DNA of 64,000 bases from Aspidiotus rigidus (GCA_035079385.1 JAVHKY010000018.1:2728001-2792000); one strand, 5' to 3'; counted from the stretch's first letter, positions 39,960-50,390 are shown. The notes: generated by a model not told the origin, from the letters alone. A program made the numbers and translations.

Positions 39960-40701
39960 AAGATAGCTCTGTGCTAGGGTGACGAAATTCTTTCATTGAA
40001 TCATATTAACAATTTATGACGTAAGGGTTTGTTGTCGTTGATCACCAACTTACAAAAACATGGAGATGAGTCCACAGTAAGATTTCGTCTTGATGAGACC
40101 TACAAAGCAATACGTGAATGACATCTATCTACTCTAGAGAAGCGGAAAACTTGCCAGCAGGACCATTGCCCTCTACTTTTCTCAGGAGCTCTCGACCGTT
40201 ATTGAGTCAAAATTATTCATGTCTTTCTGTCATTGGTCGCCAAAAAAGGATAAGAGGTTAAAATCAAAAGAAGTCTATATTATTTCCATTTGCGGAGATA
40301 TTGTTTGTATTTTGGAGCTTGACAAGCGAAAAAAAAAAAACAAGTCTCTCAGATTCCAAATCTAAGTGGAACAAAGATGCGGAAGTTTCACTATCTCGAA
40401 TGCTGTTCACAATAATATTTTCCGTTTTATGGAGGATATAATGGCGCGCAACGGGCTGAAAATATTCCATTCTCATGTTCTGCAGTTTTCCGGCTTATGC
40501 ACACGAAAAAACATTCAGAACTACCATTTTTTCCCCCATATCAACAGGTTTATCGATAGGTATATAGCCATAATCGATACATCAAAATTTATATTTCGAC
40601 GACTTATAATAATTTAATTCTATGTTTTCCGAGAAAAGGAAATATTTTTCCACCTTTTAGTTCACGATTTATTTGTACGTTTCTTCCTTCATTGTTTTCA
40701 G
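39960..40701. other. 5' flank of homeodomain exon 3
   Basis: The distal 330 bp match the conserved flank that precedes every homeodomain exon (ATGCTGTTCACAATAATATTTTCC, CATAATCGATACATC). The proximal part matches 63245-63579 and 63919-64000 in unit 2. Confidence 0.45.
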
Positions 40702-41043
40702 GTCAATGCATCTGGTAGAAAACGAATTCCCTTCAAGTATAATCAACTTCAGATCTTAAGTGCCCAGTTTGATGATAATGATCGGCCGCGGGATGAACAA
40801 ATAGAAGAAATCTCTGAGAAAATTAATCGATCAATAGAGGATACTAGACAATGGTTCAAAAATGAAAGATATCGCGCGAAGAAACGTGCAGCTCAAGGAG
40901 GACAAATACAAGTAAAAAACTTGAAAACCTACCATCATTTGAAAACCTTACAAGAACATTTTGATCGAAATAAATTTCTGTCGCCAAAGGAAATCCTGCT
41001 GTCGAAAGTGGCCTATCATCAAGGGTGGTCAACAACTGGTTAG
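40702..41043 (+). CDS. Homeodomain exon 3 (best first homeodomain)
   Basis: Acceptor TTTTCAG, then 113 codons. It encodes VNASGRKRIPF and a complete homeodomain, with every landmark at exact spacing: L19 (16), F23 (20), W51 (48), F52 (49), N54 (51) and R56 (53), in helix DTRQWFKNERYRAKKRA. A linker QGGQIQVKNLK leads into the second homeodomain (L83, F87), which loses frame after SPKEI: a small deletion compared with the 45692 copy removes most of GAGGAGATTG, and translation stops at 41041. Lying 1.1 kb downstream of type II exon 2 and phase-compatible with it, it could supply that gene's DNA-binding part. Confidence 0.75.
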   Translation, partial: VNASGRKRIPFKYNQLQILSAQFDDNDRPRDEQIEEISEKINRSIEDTRQWFKNERYRAKKRAAQGGQIQVKNLKTYHHLKTLQEHFDRNKFLSPKEILLSKVAYHQGWSTTG

Positions 41044-41149
41044 GAAACAATCTTCTATAAATTGTATAAGAAACAGAAAGCAAGAATCAGCTGAAGATCA
41101 AAGGAATGGTTTTGATATGGGCCCTTTTATATTTTAATTAAGACGCCTA

Positions 41150-42562
41150 TCCGAGGAAATAGGAAATTCACGGACGTATGCAATCTGCAGACACTTTTAA
41201 AAATCGTACAAAATATTTGGTGTAAACTGCACACCGTGCATTTCGCACACGCGGAAATTAAAACGAGTAAACTGCACACAGGGTGATTTGCATACATCGA
41301 AGAGAGCATTATTAGAAAAAACTTACTAAAACGTCCCATGTAGATGTGTTCCATGAATCAACGCTGTTGAAATAATGAGGGGAAAGGTGGTTTTGAAGGT
41401 CCGAAGGATGAACACAGATCACTCGTATCGTATTTATCATACGATCATCCCGACGCGACGTAATACGAAACACACAACTCATAGAAACTAACATTTGCGG
41501 ACTACTGATTTTTATTGCCTTTTGAACCTCGCTCCTTAACTAAACATATGGTCTTACGAATACCTTCTTTACGTCTACATGAAAAACTTATTTTAGTTTA
41601 CCCTTCAACAACCGCCTCATGATATCATTAACGAATATGAAAAATTCCAATTTCGTTTCATGAAAATGTCATCCAGATGAGCTTTCATAGAATAGGTTCT
41701 CTGTTAACGTTTCTATAGGAGAGGGACTTGAAAAAATTTCACTTAAACTCCTGAGGTCTTGAGGGACAAAGTTCAATCTTTACTAAGAAGTATACACCAA
41801 GAGGCCCACATAAAACATGTTTCCTGTTTGCCTCAACTGACACGTTTATAAAAAGGCACCCCTTAGTAGCTAACGAAGTAGGCTACAAGAGTTTTTTTTT
41901 TTTTTTTTTCATATTACTTGAACCATTTTGCTACAATTTTGTTTCTATTTTTTGAACAGTTCGGAGTATGTAATTTAACGCAGACTATATCGAAGTTATG
42001 TACATTCGAGTACACAATTATGTTTAAATCTGTTTTGATATGTGCAAATTACTCACCCGAGAGTTTGTGTGTGCAGTTACTCAATGAGTGTCAGCGAATT
42101 ACCAACTCCCGTTGAGTCTTGGTATGCGGGAATACTTTACCAATTATCTTTTCGACTTATATCAAGCTATATTTCGGATGTATCCTGATATCAAATAGTT
42201 TTCTTTCAATGACGGCAGATTGTGTAATTGTCAGAAAAGTTTCACTAGATCTCGTATGCTGTTTACAATATTTTCCGTTTTATGGAGGATTTTATAATGG
42301 CGCTGAACGGACTGAAAATAATTCCATTGCTCTGCTCTGAGTTATCCCGCTTATCCCGCGGAGAAACTATCGCGACTACGATGTTTTTCATGTCAACACG
42401 TCTTCACGATAATCAGTCGATATATCGCCATAATCGATACCTACATTGAAATTTATATTTCTCGACTTATAATAATTTAATTCTATGTTTTCCAAGAAGA
42501 GGAAATATTTTTCCACCTTTTAGTTCACGATTTATTTACGTTTCTTCCTTCATTGATTTCAG
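41150..42562. repeat. Repeated tail and flank between homeodomain exons 3 and 4
   Basis: 41160-41880 matches 27.9-28.88 kb (CACACGCGGAAATTA, CCCGACGCGACG, CCTGTTTGCCTCAACTGACACG). 41890-42562 matches the flank at 28.9-29.54 kb. This shows that the whole ~1.4-kb block, not only the exon, was copied. Confidence 0.65.
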
Positions 42563-42883
42563 GTCAATGCGTCTGGAAGAAAACGAATTGCGTCTGGAAG
42601 AAAACGAATTCCCTTCAAGAATAATCAACTTGAGATCTTAAGAGCCCATTTTGAAGATAACGAGCGGCCGCGGGATGAACAAATAGAAGAAATCGCTGAG
42701 AAAATTAAACGACCAATAGAGCAGACTAGACAATGGTTCAAAAATCAACGGTATCACGAGAAGAAACGTGCAGCTCAAGGAGAACAAATACAAGTACAAA
42801 ACTTGAAAACCTACCATCAGTTGAAAACCTTACAAGAACATTATGATCGAAATAAATTTCTGTCGCCCTCAAGCAATATATGA
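42563..42883 (+). CDS. Homeodomain exon 4 (first homeodomain complete)
   Basis: Acceptor TTTCAG, 106 codons. It carries a perfect 21-bp tandem duplication (GCGTCTGGAAGAAAACGAATT twice) that repeats ASGRKRI in the N-terminal arm. The homeodomain is otherwise intact, with TRQWFKNQRYHEKKRA holding Trp48, Phe49, Asn51 and Arg53. The second homeodomain stops after KFLSPSSNI, the same place as exon 1 (29539), where dispersed-repeat DNA begins. No type I or II 5' exons lie directly upstream, so it may be spliced from far upstream or be an orphan copy. Confidence 0.65.
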   Translation, partial: VNASGRKRIASGRKRIPFKNNQLEILRAHFEDNERPRDEQIEEIAEKIKRPIEQTRQWFKNQRYHEKKRAAQGEQIQVQNLKTYHQLKTLQEHYDRNKFLSPSSNI

Positions 42884-43200
42884 TAGAAGTGGGACGTAAA
42901 AATTTCAAATATTGAGTTCGACCCCGGAGCTCTAGGAGATAGGAGTGGGATTTGGGAAAATTTCGACTAAGTATTATATTATGTATGATGGGAGAGAGAC
43001 TTGAAAAATTTCGAGTTTTGAGCTGTATCTGACAGGGTGGAGGGACTTGGAGAAATATAGACTTTCGAGTTCAAACTCCTAAGGTGAGAAATGAAGTTTA
43101 ATCTTTATTTAGAAAAAGTATAAACAAAGAAACCCCCACAAAACAGGTTCACTGCTGGCCTCGATTAACACAGTTAATGAAGGCAATACGCGAACAGTTA
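42884..43200. repeat. Dispersed repeat family fragment
   Basis: Follows homeodomain exon 4 directly: GAGTTCGACCCCGGAGCTCT, GAGCTGTATCTGACAGG..GGACTTGG, AATCTTTATTTAGAAAAAGT, CCCCCACAAAACAGGTTCACTG. It runs through the family's full 5'-3' order. Confidence 0.65.
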
Positions 43201-43556
43201 ATGAAATAAGATGCGATGTCATCAGATATCGTCGTCAGAGTTTGAAACTACCTAAAAAAAGTCACTGGGTTTGCGAAAGAATTGTGAAAATTACACCTGG
43301 TTACTCATATAGGAAACGACTGAGTACATCTCATGCCTCTATACAGACTGATGTGATGCTTCAGAGGTATGACAGGCTTCTTACCTATTATCCATCCATT
43401 TCCTTAATCATTGCAACTGGTAAAATATTGATGAATTGGTCCGTTTTTTGCTGAAATACAGCCTTTACCTGTCAAGTTAGCTCCAAATATTTACAAAACG
43501 CACTGATATCTACTCAACGTACACCTGGCGCTCAGGCGCGCCGGAGGCGTGCCACC
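43201..43556. other. Unique sequence, no gene recognised
   Basis: Holds a 70-residue open frame (43242-43454) without a known motif. Confidence 0.3.
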
Positions 43557-43800
43557 AACCGCTAGTCAGAGAAGGGATATTTAACTCCCATACTGAAGTT
43601 TGCTTCAAGTTACGCGTTCGTCGCTCACGTAAAGCGCTACAATCTCCATTTAAATTGTACGGGTGGAGAGCGGTGATGCGCAACGACAAGGGGAAGTAAT
43701 ACATTTCTAACGGCGATACAGCGCTCTTGGTGAGCGGCGAACGCGTAACTTGAAACCAGCTGCCCTATTTGAGTTAGCCATCTCTTCTCTGCCGCTAGTC
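43557..43800. repeat. Short inverted repeat (likely MITE)
   Basis: GCTTCAAGTTACGCGTTCG on the left mirrors CGAACGCGTAACTTGAAAC on the right, and the outer parts mirror less exactly. It abuts the big foldback element on its right side. Confidence 0.65.
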
Positions 43801-43814
43801 AAGCTATATTTTGA

Positions 43815-45397
43815 AAATTTGCTTCCTAAATAGAAGTAGCGAAATACGTTTGTCGGTGTAATACAATGCGCGTCGAGTCGTTATCGTTAACTGATTGCCA
43901 GAACGTACGATTTATTATTATATACCAAAAGAACTATGTATTAAGGAACCAATGAGAGTACGAAATTCGACGAGAACTATATGGACGATTACCGATTGGC
44001 GAATATTAACGGAAAATGCTTTTTACATATATTGCTATATATCGCTATGAGATTTAGAACGAAAAGTGATTTCGCGAAGTATCTGGCCAATCAGAACGAG
44101 ATATCATTTTAGTAGATTGAAATAGGTATGCGAAATATACTCGAGCGGGTATGCACAATACGGCACGACTCAGTATCATAAAAGGAGAACGAGATGTGGG
44201 CACAGTAACTGTTTGGTTGCCATCAGTTTTTCTTATCTAGTTCGGTTGCCGACTAGAGCGATTAAAGTTTCTCTTTTAGCAGTATATCTGTTGAACGTTA
44301 TTATTGACGGTCCTTGCGCGACCAGCTAATTGCATTAGTATTGCTGTGGAAGCATTGTAGTAGGTCAGTGTGTTTGGTTGCCATCACACTGTACTGAAAG
44401 CTTAGACGGCCGAGTGCATTCTCGGTGCTTCCTCGATCTGAGTATCATTGTGCCAGCATTTTAAGTCAGCGTGCTTGGTTGCCATCACGCTGTACTTGAC
44501 GTCAGGACAGCCGAGTGTATAATCAGCACTTCCTTATATTGGCTAAAGTGTGTTACCCTATTTGGAGGAGAAAGGTGGTGGTTGGTGGGACTTTCTGGGG
44601 TTAGCCAAACCCCCTCCCCGGCGTCGCAAACAGCGCCGTATCAAAAAGAATAGGGTCAACACACTTTAGCCAATATAAGGAAGTGCCGATTATACACTCG
44701 GCTGTCCTGACGTCAAGTACAGCGTGATGGCAACCAAGCACGCTGACTTAAAATGCTGGCACAATGATACTCAGATCGAGGAAGCACCGAGAATGCACTC
44801 GGCCGTCTAAGCTTTCAGTACAGTGTGATGGCAACCAAACACACTGACCTACTACAATGCTTCCACAGCAATACTAATGCAATTAGCTGGTCGCGCAAGG
44901 ACCGTCAATAATAACGTTCAACAGATATACTGCTAAAAGAGAAACTTTAATCGCTCTAGTCGGCAACCGAACTAGATAAGAAAAACTGATGGCAACCAAA
45001 CAGTTACTGTGCCCACATCTCGTTCTCCTTTTATGATACTGAGTCGTGCCGTATTGTGCATACCCGCTCGAGTATATTTCGCATACCTATTTCAATCTAC
45101 TAAAATGATATCTCGTTCTGATTGGCCAGATACTTCGCGAAATCACTTTTCGTTCTAAATCTCATAGCGATATATAGCAATATATGTAAAAAGCATTTTC
45201 CGTTAATATTCGCCAATCGGTAATCGTCCATATAGTTCTCGTCGAATTTCGTACTCTCATTGGTTCCTTAATACATAGTTCTTTTGGTATATAATAATAA
45301 ATCCTACGTTCTGGCAATCAGTTAACGATAACGACTCGACGCGCATTGTATTACACCGACAAACGTATTTCGCTACTTCTATTTACGAAGCAAATTT
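43815..45397. mobile_element. Long foldback element, ~750-bp arms
   Basis: Arms 43815-44562 and 44649-45397 are near-identical inverted copies with an 86-bp centre. They run from AAATTTGCTTC at the outside to CTAAAGTGTGTT..CCCTATT inside. Each arm has subterminal direct repeats: TTTGGTTGCCATCA / CTTGGTTGCCATCAC occurs three times, the last two within ~100-bp tandem units. No open transposase frame. By comparison with 42.15 kb it interrupts the homeodomain flank (CAAGCTATATTTT..GATA.CAAATAG). Differences between the arms are very few (for example ACGTACGATTT against its mirror ACGTAGGATTT). Confidence 0.9.
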
Positions 45398-45691
45398 GAA
45401 TCCATACTGATAACAAATAGAGTTTTCTTTCATTGTCGGCAGATTGTGTAATTGTCAGAAAAGTTTCACTAGATCTCGAATGCTGTTCACAATATTTGAA
45501 CTGTCGGGACTACAATTTTTTTCCTCATGTCATCAGGTCTCCTCGATAATCAGTCGGTAGCTCGCCATAATCGATACATCGAAATTTATATTTCGAAGAC
45601 TTCCAATTTAACTCGATGTTTTCCGAGAAAAGGAAATATTTTTCCATCTTTTAGTTTATGATATCGACGTTTCTTTTTTTATTGTATTTAG
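45398..45691 (+). other. 5' flank of homeodomain exon 5
   Basis: Resumes the conserved flank (CAGATTGTGTAATTGTCAG, CATAATCGATACATCG) and ends in GTATTTAG. Confidence 0.45.
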
Positions 45692-46087
45692 GTCAATGCA
45701 TCTCAAGGATCACGAAAACGCTTTCACATACGGGAACGTAAGATCTTACTATCCTATTATCGTGATAACGATTTTCCAAGCCTAAAACAAGTGATAGAAA
45801 TTGCTGAGAAAATTAATCGATCAACAGAGCAGATTAGACGATGGTTCAAATATCAACGGTATTACGAGAAGAAACGTGCAGCTAAAGAAGAACAAATACA
45901 AGTAAAAAACTTGAAAACTTACCATCATTTGAAAACCTTACAAGAATATTTTGATCGAAATAAATTTCTGTCGCCAAAGGAAATCGAGGAGATTGTTGTC
46001 GAAAGTGGCCTATCATCGAGGGTGGTCAACAACTGGTTCAAGTTGACTCGGCATACTAGGAGACATCATCATCATGTCAGTTTATAA
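45692..46087 (+). CDS. Homeodomain exon 5, two tandem homeodomains
   Basis: Acceptor GTATTTAG, 131 residues. Homeodomain 1 has L19, Y23, W51, F52 and R56 at fold positions 16, 20, 48, 49 and 53 (EQIRRWFKYQRYYEKKRA; position 51 is Tyr). A short linker (KEEQIQVKNLK) leads to homeodomain 2, with L83, F87 and W115, F116 exactly 32 residues after L83 as the fold demands: KEIEEIVVESGLSSRVVNNW, then FKL.R. A LINE tail has inserted near 46040-46060, so the natural end of homeodomain 2 and any C-terminal tail are lost. It is the only copy in which both domains are read in one frame, and it shows the ancestral layout. Two homeodomains this close recall the DUX arrangement of mammals, but I infer no orthology. 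Confidence 0.75.
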   Translation, partial: VNASQGSRKRFHIRERKILLSYYRDNDFPSLKQVIEIAEKINRSTEQIRRWFKYQRYYEKKRAAKEEQIQVKNLKTYHHLKTLQEYFDRNKFLSPKEIEEIVVESGLSSRVVNNWFKLTRHTRRHHHHVSL

Positions 46088-46690
46088 CGTTCTACGCCGT
46101 CTTCCGATTTCCAGCCTCCATTCTCCTCGGTTGTTTCATAGATTGTGGGGTATACCGCGTCTCTCCATATCCCCCTCGACTCCTTGGATCCAACTTTTCC
46201 GCGGTCTTCCCCTTCTTCGTCGTCCCGTACGGGTCCATTTGAATATTCATTTCGGCAACCGGTCGTCCTCCATTCTCTGCAGGTGGCCATACCACACCAA
46301 CTGTTTGGTCTGTATATCGTCCCAAGTGTATGTTCGACCTTCATATTTTTTTATTCCGGTTGCCGTAGTGAGTTTTTCTGCTTTCTTTGTCAAGGGCCAG
46401 ATTTCGCTACCGTATGTTACCATGCACTTTAGTATTGCGTTGTATAATTATGTGTTCTTTATTTTCTTTTACGATATTCTGGTCCCATAAGATGCCGTTC
46501 ATCAGCCTAATTGCCTTCCTCCCTTGTATATTACGTTCCCTGATGGTTCTATCCAGTGACCCATTGTCGGTCATTGGGATTTCTAGGTATTTGTACTCTC
46601 GACAGCTTTGGATCTCTTCTTCGTCCTCCAATTCCATGCTCTGCGGTTCATCTCCTACGCACATATTTTCTATTTTTGTTATATAATAGG
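46045..46690 (-). pseudogene. RTE-like LINE, C-terminal part, inserted in homeodomain exon 5
   Basis: Minus strand. From 46680 downward it reads SMELEDEEEIQSCREYKYLE, RERNIQGRKAIRLMNGILWD, then after one frameshift YGSEIWPLTKKAEKL, YEGRTYTWDDIQTKQLVW, YGHLQRMEDDRLPK and GRRRRGRPRKSWIQG. This is the C-terminus of RTE/related LINE proteins. The 3' end carries a short ATGATGATGATG-like tail (about 46066-46078), typical of RTE. It is 5'-truncated, and its right edge rejoins homeodomain-unit sequence at AGGAAACAAACTTCT, the same point as GGTTAGGAAACAATCTTCT at 41.04 kb. Confidence 0.85.
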
Positions 46691-47939
46691 AAACAAACTT
46701 CTGTATTGTAAAAGATACAGAAAGCAATAATCAGCTGAAGATCATAGGAATGATTTTGATATGGGCCCTCTTATATTTTAATTAAGACGCCTATCCGTGG
46801 AAAAAGAAAATTCACGGACGTATGTAACCTGCACACACTTTTAAAAATCGTACGAAATTTTTGGTATAAACTGCACACCGTGAATTTCGCACACGCGGAA
46901 ATTATAAGGAGTATAAACTGCACACAGGGCAATTTGCACACATCGAAGAAAGTATTATTGGAAAAAACATAGGTACTAAACCGTTCCATCTAGATGTGTT
47001 CAATAAATCACCGCCTCATGTTATCATTGACGAGTTATATAATATGTAAGAATTCCGATTTCTTCTTCTGAAAATATCATCAAGATAAGCCCCAATAGAA
47101 TAGGTTCCTATTAAAGTTTTTATGGGAGGAGGATTTGAAAAAATTTCACTTAAACTCCTTAGGTCTTGAGGAACGAAGTTCAATCATTATTTAGAAAAAC
47201 GCCGGCTTCCTTAACGAAGTTAAACAAGGAATGCAGGGAACCTGTTCTCTGAGTCAAATTAGTTGTGGTATTGAGAATTCAAGCAAGCCTAGATCCACTA
47301 TACAGCTAGCATGAAAAAGGCTTAGACTTACTATAAACTTGATATAAAATAGGACGTCATTATTAACCCGGGCCTATCTTAGGGACTTCGAAATATATAG
47401 GTCGAGTGTCGAAATTTTTTCAAGTCCCTTCCCTACCATATATGTGTAGCTCGAGAGTTGATATTCTTTGAATTTCGTTGTCGCACGGCGCGCCGCAAAT
47501 TTCACAAAAAATTCCCCATACAACAGGTTCCCTGTTAAACGTATAGACAAAGAGTCCTCCATAACTTCCTGTTTGCCTCAATAAAAACGGTTAGTAAAGG
47601 CAACCCGTAGCAGCTAACGAAGTAGGCTATAACGGTTTTTTTTTCATATTACTTGAACAATTTTGCTGCAATTTTGTTTCTCTTTTTGAACATTTGGGCA
47701 TATGTAATTTAACACGGACAATGTCGAAGTTCTGTACATTTACGTAAACTGTCGTATGTCCAAATCTGTTTTGATGTGTGCAAATTACTCATCCGGGAGT
47801 GTGTGTGCGTTGTTCTGTGTGAAGTTTATTCAATGAGTGTGTGCGGATTACCAAATCCCGTTGAGTCTTGGTATGTAGGGATAACTGACTTAAGCTTTCG
47901 ACTTCTATCAAACTATATTTTGGACAAATACTGATATGA
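46691..47939. repeat. Repeated tail, dispersed repeat and flank
   Basis: 46800-47000 is the CACACGCGGAAATTA block. 47100-47570 carries dispersed-repeat units in both orientations, including GGAACCTGTTCTCTGAG and CATACAACAGGTTCCCTG. 47600-47939 is homeodomain flank. It matches 53.85-54.69 kb. Confidence 0.6.
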
Positions 47940-48107
47940 TAACGCACATGAACAAAGTTCAACCGTTTGGAATGAATATGAACTATAGAAAGTAGTTCTC
48001 AAAGTATTTTCGAGCTGGGTACCATGCCATTTACCGTTTTTCGATATTACCTTCCATTATTATTCATGTCCATTCCAAAAGTTTGAAATTTGGTCATGTG
48101 TGTATAA
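47940..48107. mobile_element. MITE family 1, internally deleted copy
   Basis: It has the ends TAACGCACATGAACAA and TTGGTCATGTGTGTATAAC and lacks the middle ~230 bp present at 54688-55087. Confidence 0.7.
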
Positions 48108-48489
48108 CAAATGGGGAGTTTTTCCTCAATGGCGGCAGATTGTTGTAATTGTAAGGAAAGTGTCAATATCTCGGGTGTTGTTCACAATATTTATTTTATG
48201 GAGGATATGGTGGCGCGTAACGGACCAAAAATAATTCCATTCTCCTGTTCTGCAAATTTTCCGGCTTATCCAGGGTGTTTCACATGGAGAAACTGTTGGG
48301 AATACGACTTTTTTCCTCATGTCAACAGGTCTCCACGATAATCAGTCGATAGGTATATCGCCATAATCGATACATCAAAATTCATATTTCGAAGACTTCT
48401 AATTTAACTCAATGTTTTCCGAGAAAAGGAAATATTTTTCCAATTTTTAGTTTATGATGTATCTACGTTTCTTTTTTTATTGTTTTCAG

Positions 48490-48730
48490 GTCAGTGCTTC
48501 TGTAAGTGGACAAACTCCCTTAAGCGATGGTAAATTTCAGATCTAAAGAGCACATTTTGATGATAATGATTCGCCGGGGCGAAAACTAATGAAAGAAATC
48601 GCTGAGAAAATTAATCTCTCAATACAGGAGACTATAGCAAATGGTTCTGCAATTGACGGTATATAAAGAAGAAACGTGCAGCTCAAGGAGAACCAGAAGA
48701 AGTAAAAAACTAAAAAACCGCATCAGTGGA
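48490..48730 (+). pseudogene. Homeodomain exon 6, broken
   Basis: Acceptor TTTTCAG, then VSASVSGQTPLSDGKFQI followed by a TAA stop at a site where intact copies have TTA, then RAHFDDNDSPGRKLMKEIAE. A one-base insertion before the recognition helix (ACTATAGCAAATGG) destroys the WF.N motif. The stop is shared with the copy at 55709, so it arose before those two copies separated. Confidence 0.75.
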
Positions 48731-48739
48731 AAATCTTAA

Positions 48740-49700
48740 AAGAACATTATGATCGAAATGAATTTCAGTCCGCAAAGGAAATGCTGTCAAAAGTAGCCAA
48801 TCATCAAGAGTGGTCAGCATCTGGTTTAGGCGCACTCGTCGAAAAAGGTGACATACTTGTCTAATTTTAAAAGAAAAGCAAAGCAATAATTAGCTGAAGA
48901 TCATGGGAATGCGTTTTATAATTCAAATAAAACACCTATTCCTACAAAAAGAAAATTGACAAGTGATTGCTGTTAAAGTTGGTCCACGGTCAATGGAGAG
49001 GATCCCAGCTTTTCAGTGCAAGACAGTGCGACATGAATTTCCTCCTTGACTTCATGAATCCTTTATGGACCACTCAGAATCGCCGAGACCATGATGAACC
49101 TTGCGAAGCTAAAGTTATGCTTCATAGTTATAATTTTTCCGCTATGAATAATTTGATCATTCAATACCCAGATGAAAAGTGCCATTATGAATAACGACGA
49201 CGATATCAATAGAAATTATCAAATCCGTTTTGTGAATGAGACAAGTTTGTAGTCCCGCTTCAAAACGTATTAGATCATGTGGAATCGGTCTTGAATATAC
49301 CTACTTTTATTGTATTCCTATTTTTTGTAATTATTGTGAATTTATGATACCTATCTATCTTTTGAATTTTTTCGTAATAAGAGAGTATATAGACTACCTA
49401 GTGAGAACGACCAGGATTGATTTTAATTATACGCTTAGTAGTTGTACCCATTTTTCTCGGTGTTTTTTCGTTTCCTTTTTTTTCTTTGCTTAATGTGATT
49501 TTCAATTCCTGAATAACTTCAATATATAAGATGGTGAATCGCAATTGAGTCATCGGTCTATTTTAGTTTTAGGGAAGTAGCCTAGCGTACTTCATGTTAG
49601 GCTAACTTATAACTACGTTGTGTTCTGTCTTGAAACATATATCTATGTCAAAACTTGAATATATACGGGGCGAACTTATGTGCTAAAGGAAGGAGTGTGA
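48740..49700. other. Downstream block shared with 32.8 and 56.0 kb
   Basis: GCGCACTCGTCGAAAAAGGTG, AAAACACCTATTCCTAC and GGTCCACGGTCAATGGAG occur at all three sites. There is no domain-bearing frame. Confidence 0.4.
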
Positions 49701-49704
49701 AATC

Positions 49705-50390
49705 ATACCTAATCTTTTTTTTTCTTCCTCTTTTATATTTATTTATTTGATTTTCCATTCCGAACTTCCTCGGTGGGGCAAATTTATTGTCCATCACCCA
49801 CTAGTGAGTGTACAATGGCATTGCTCAGTAGCCCGTAGAGAGGGAGTAGCTAGTTAATTAATCTCAAGTTAATTAGTTGATGAGTGTTAAATATTTCTCG
49901 ACATTGTTACTTTAGTCTTCTAGTAATGGTTGATTTGTTCTACACCATCCCGATTTGTTGGAAGGCTCGAGCCGGAATTGGCTATGATTAATTGGGGGAG
50001 CGTTTTTCCATCATCTGATTCCTCCTCTTTCACTTTGTCCTCTGCAGGAGGTTGTTGGATTCATGTTGATTCTGATTTCGGCGTCAGAAATTTGGATTTT
50101 CTTCCTCCCACAGTTTTATAAATGTGGACTTTCAGGAGTGTACAAGTCCATTTTAAAATGAGTAATCTGTTTAGGTATCTTCACTTTTCATGTTCTCTCT
50201 TGGTACATTCCGTTTGTAATTCCTGATGATATCGCGTGAGCGACGAAACGTCAATTTTTATTTAGAATAAATTTAATAAAATAGTGGTAGGTATAATGTT
50301 TCTTGGATCGGTAAAAAGATAATCATTACCTATGATTCGAATTTACATTGAAGACATGAAAAACCTCCTAGAACTTCGAACAAACCATAC
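49705..50390. other. Insertion at the unit boundary, probable PLE-type 3' end
   Basis: This segment has no counterpart at 33.7 or 57.1 kb. It ends with a hammerhead-like stem-loop and an A-rich TTTAGAATAAATTTAATAAAATAG stretch, then the unit 2 sequence starts at about 50391. No coding motif was found. Confidence 0.4.
50223..50252 (+). other. Hammerhead-ribozyme-like motif
   Basis: CTGATGA, then a stem-loop TCGC-GTGA-GCGA with a GNRA-type loop, then CGAAACGTC. Both core boxes of the hammerhead (CUGAUGA and GAAA) are exact. The bases joining stem II to the core (TA and C) do not pair cleanly, and I did not find a convincing stem III, so activity is uncertain. Confidence 0.5.

Larger units (their letters stand above)
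25526..50390 (+). repeat. Segmental duplication, unit 1
   Basis: From about 25526, sequence is paralogous to that from about 50391. Landmarks match in order: exon starts 26148/51116 and 27363/52542, the MITE at 31734/54688, the homeodomain exon at 32511/55709, the CCAGAAATCGAC repeats at 35.8/59.1 kb, type II gene 37974/61263, and PLE piece 38589/61869. Unit 1 holds extra copies of the homeodomain exon (29539, 40702, 42563, 45692, 48490) and the AT-rich island. The offset falls from 24.97 kb to 23.28 kb because of insertions and deletions. Confidence 0.9.

Noticed and set aside
46074..46490. 138-residue plus-strand frame
   Set aside because: Antisense shadow of the RTE LINE C-terminus.
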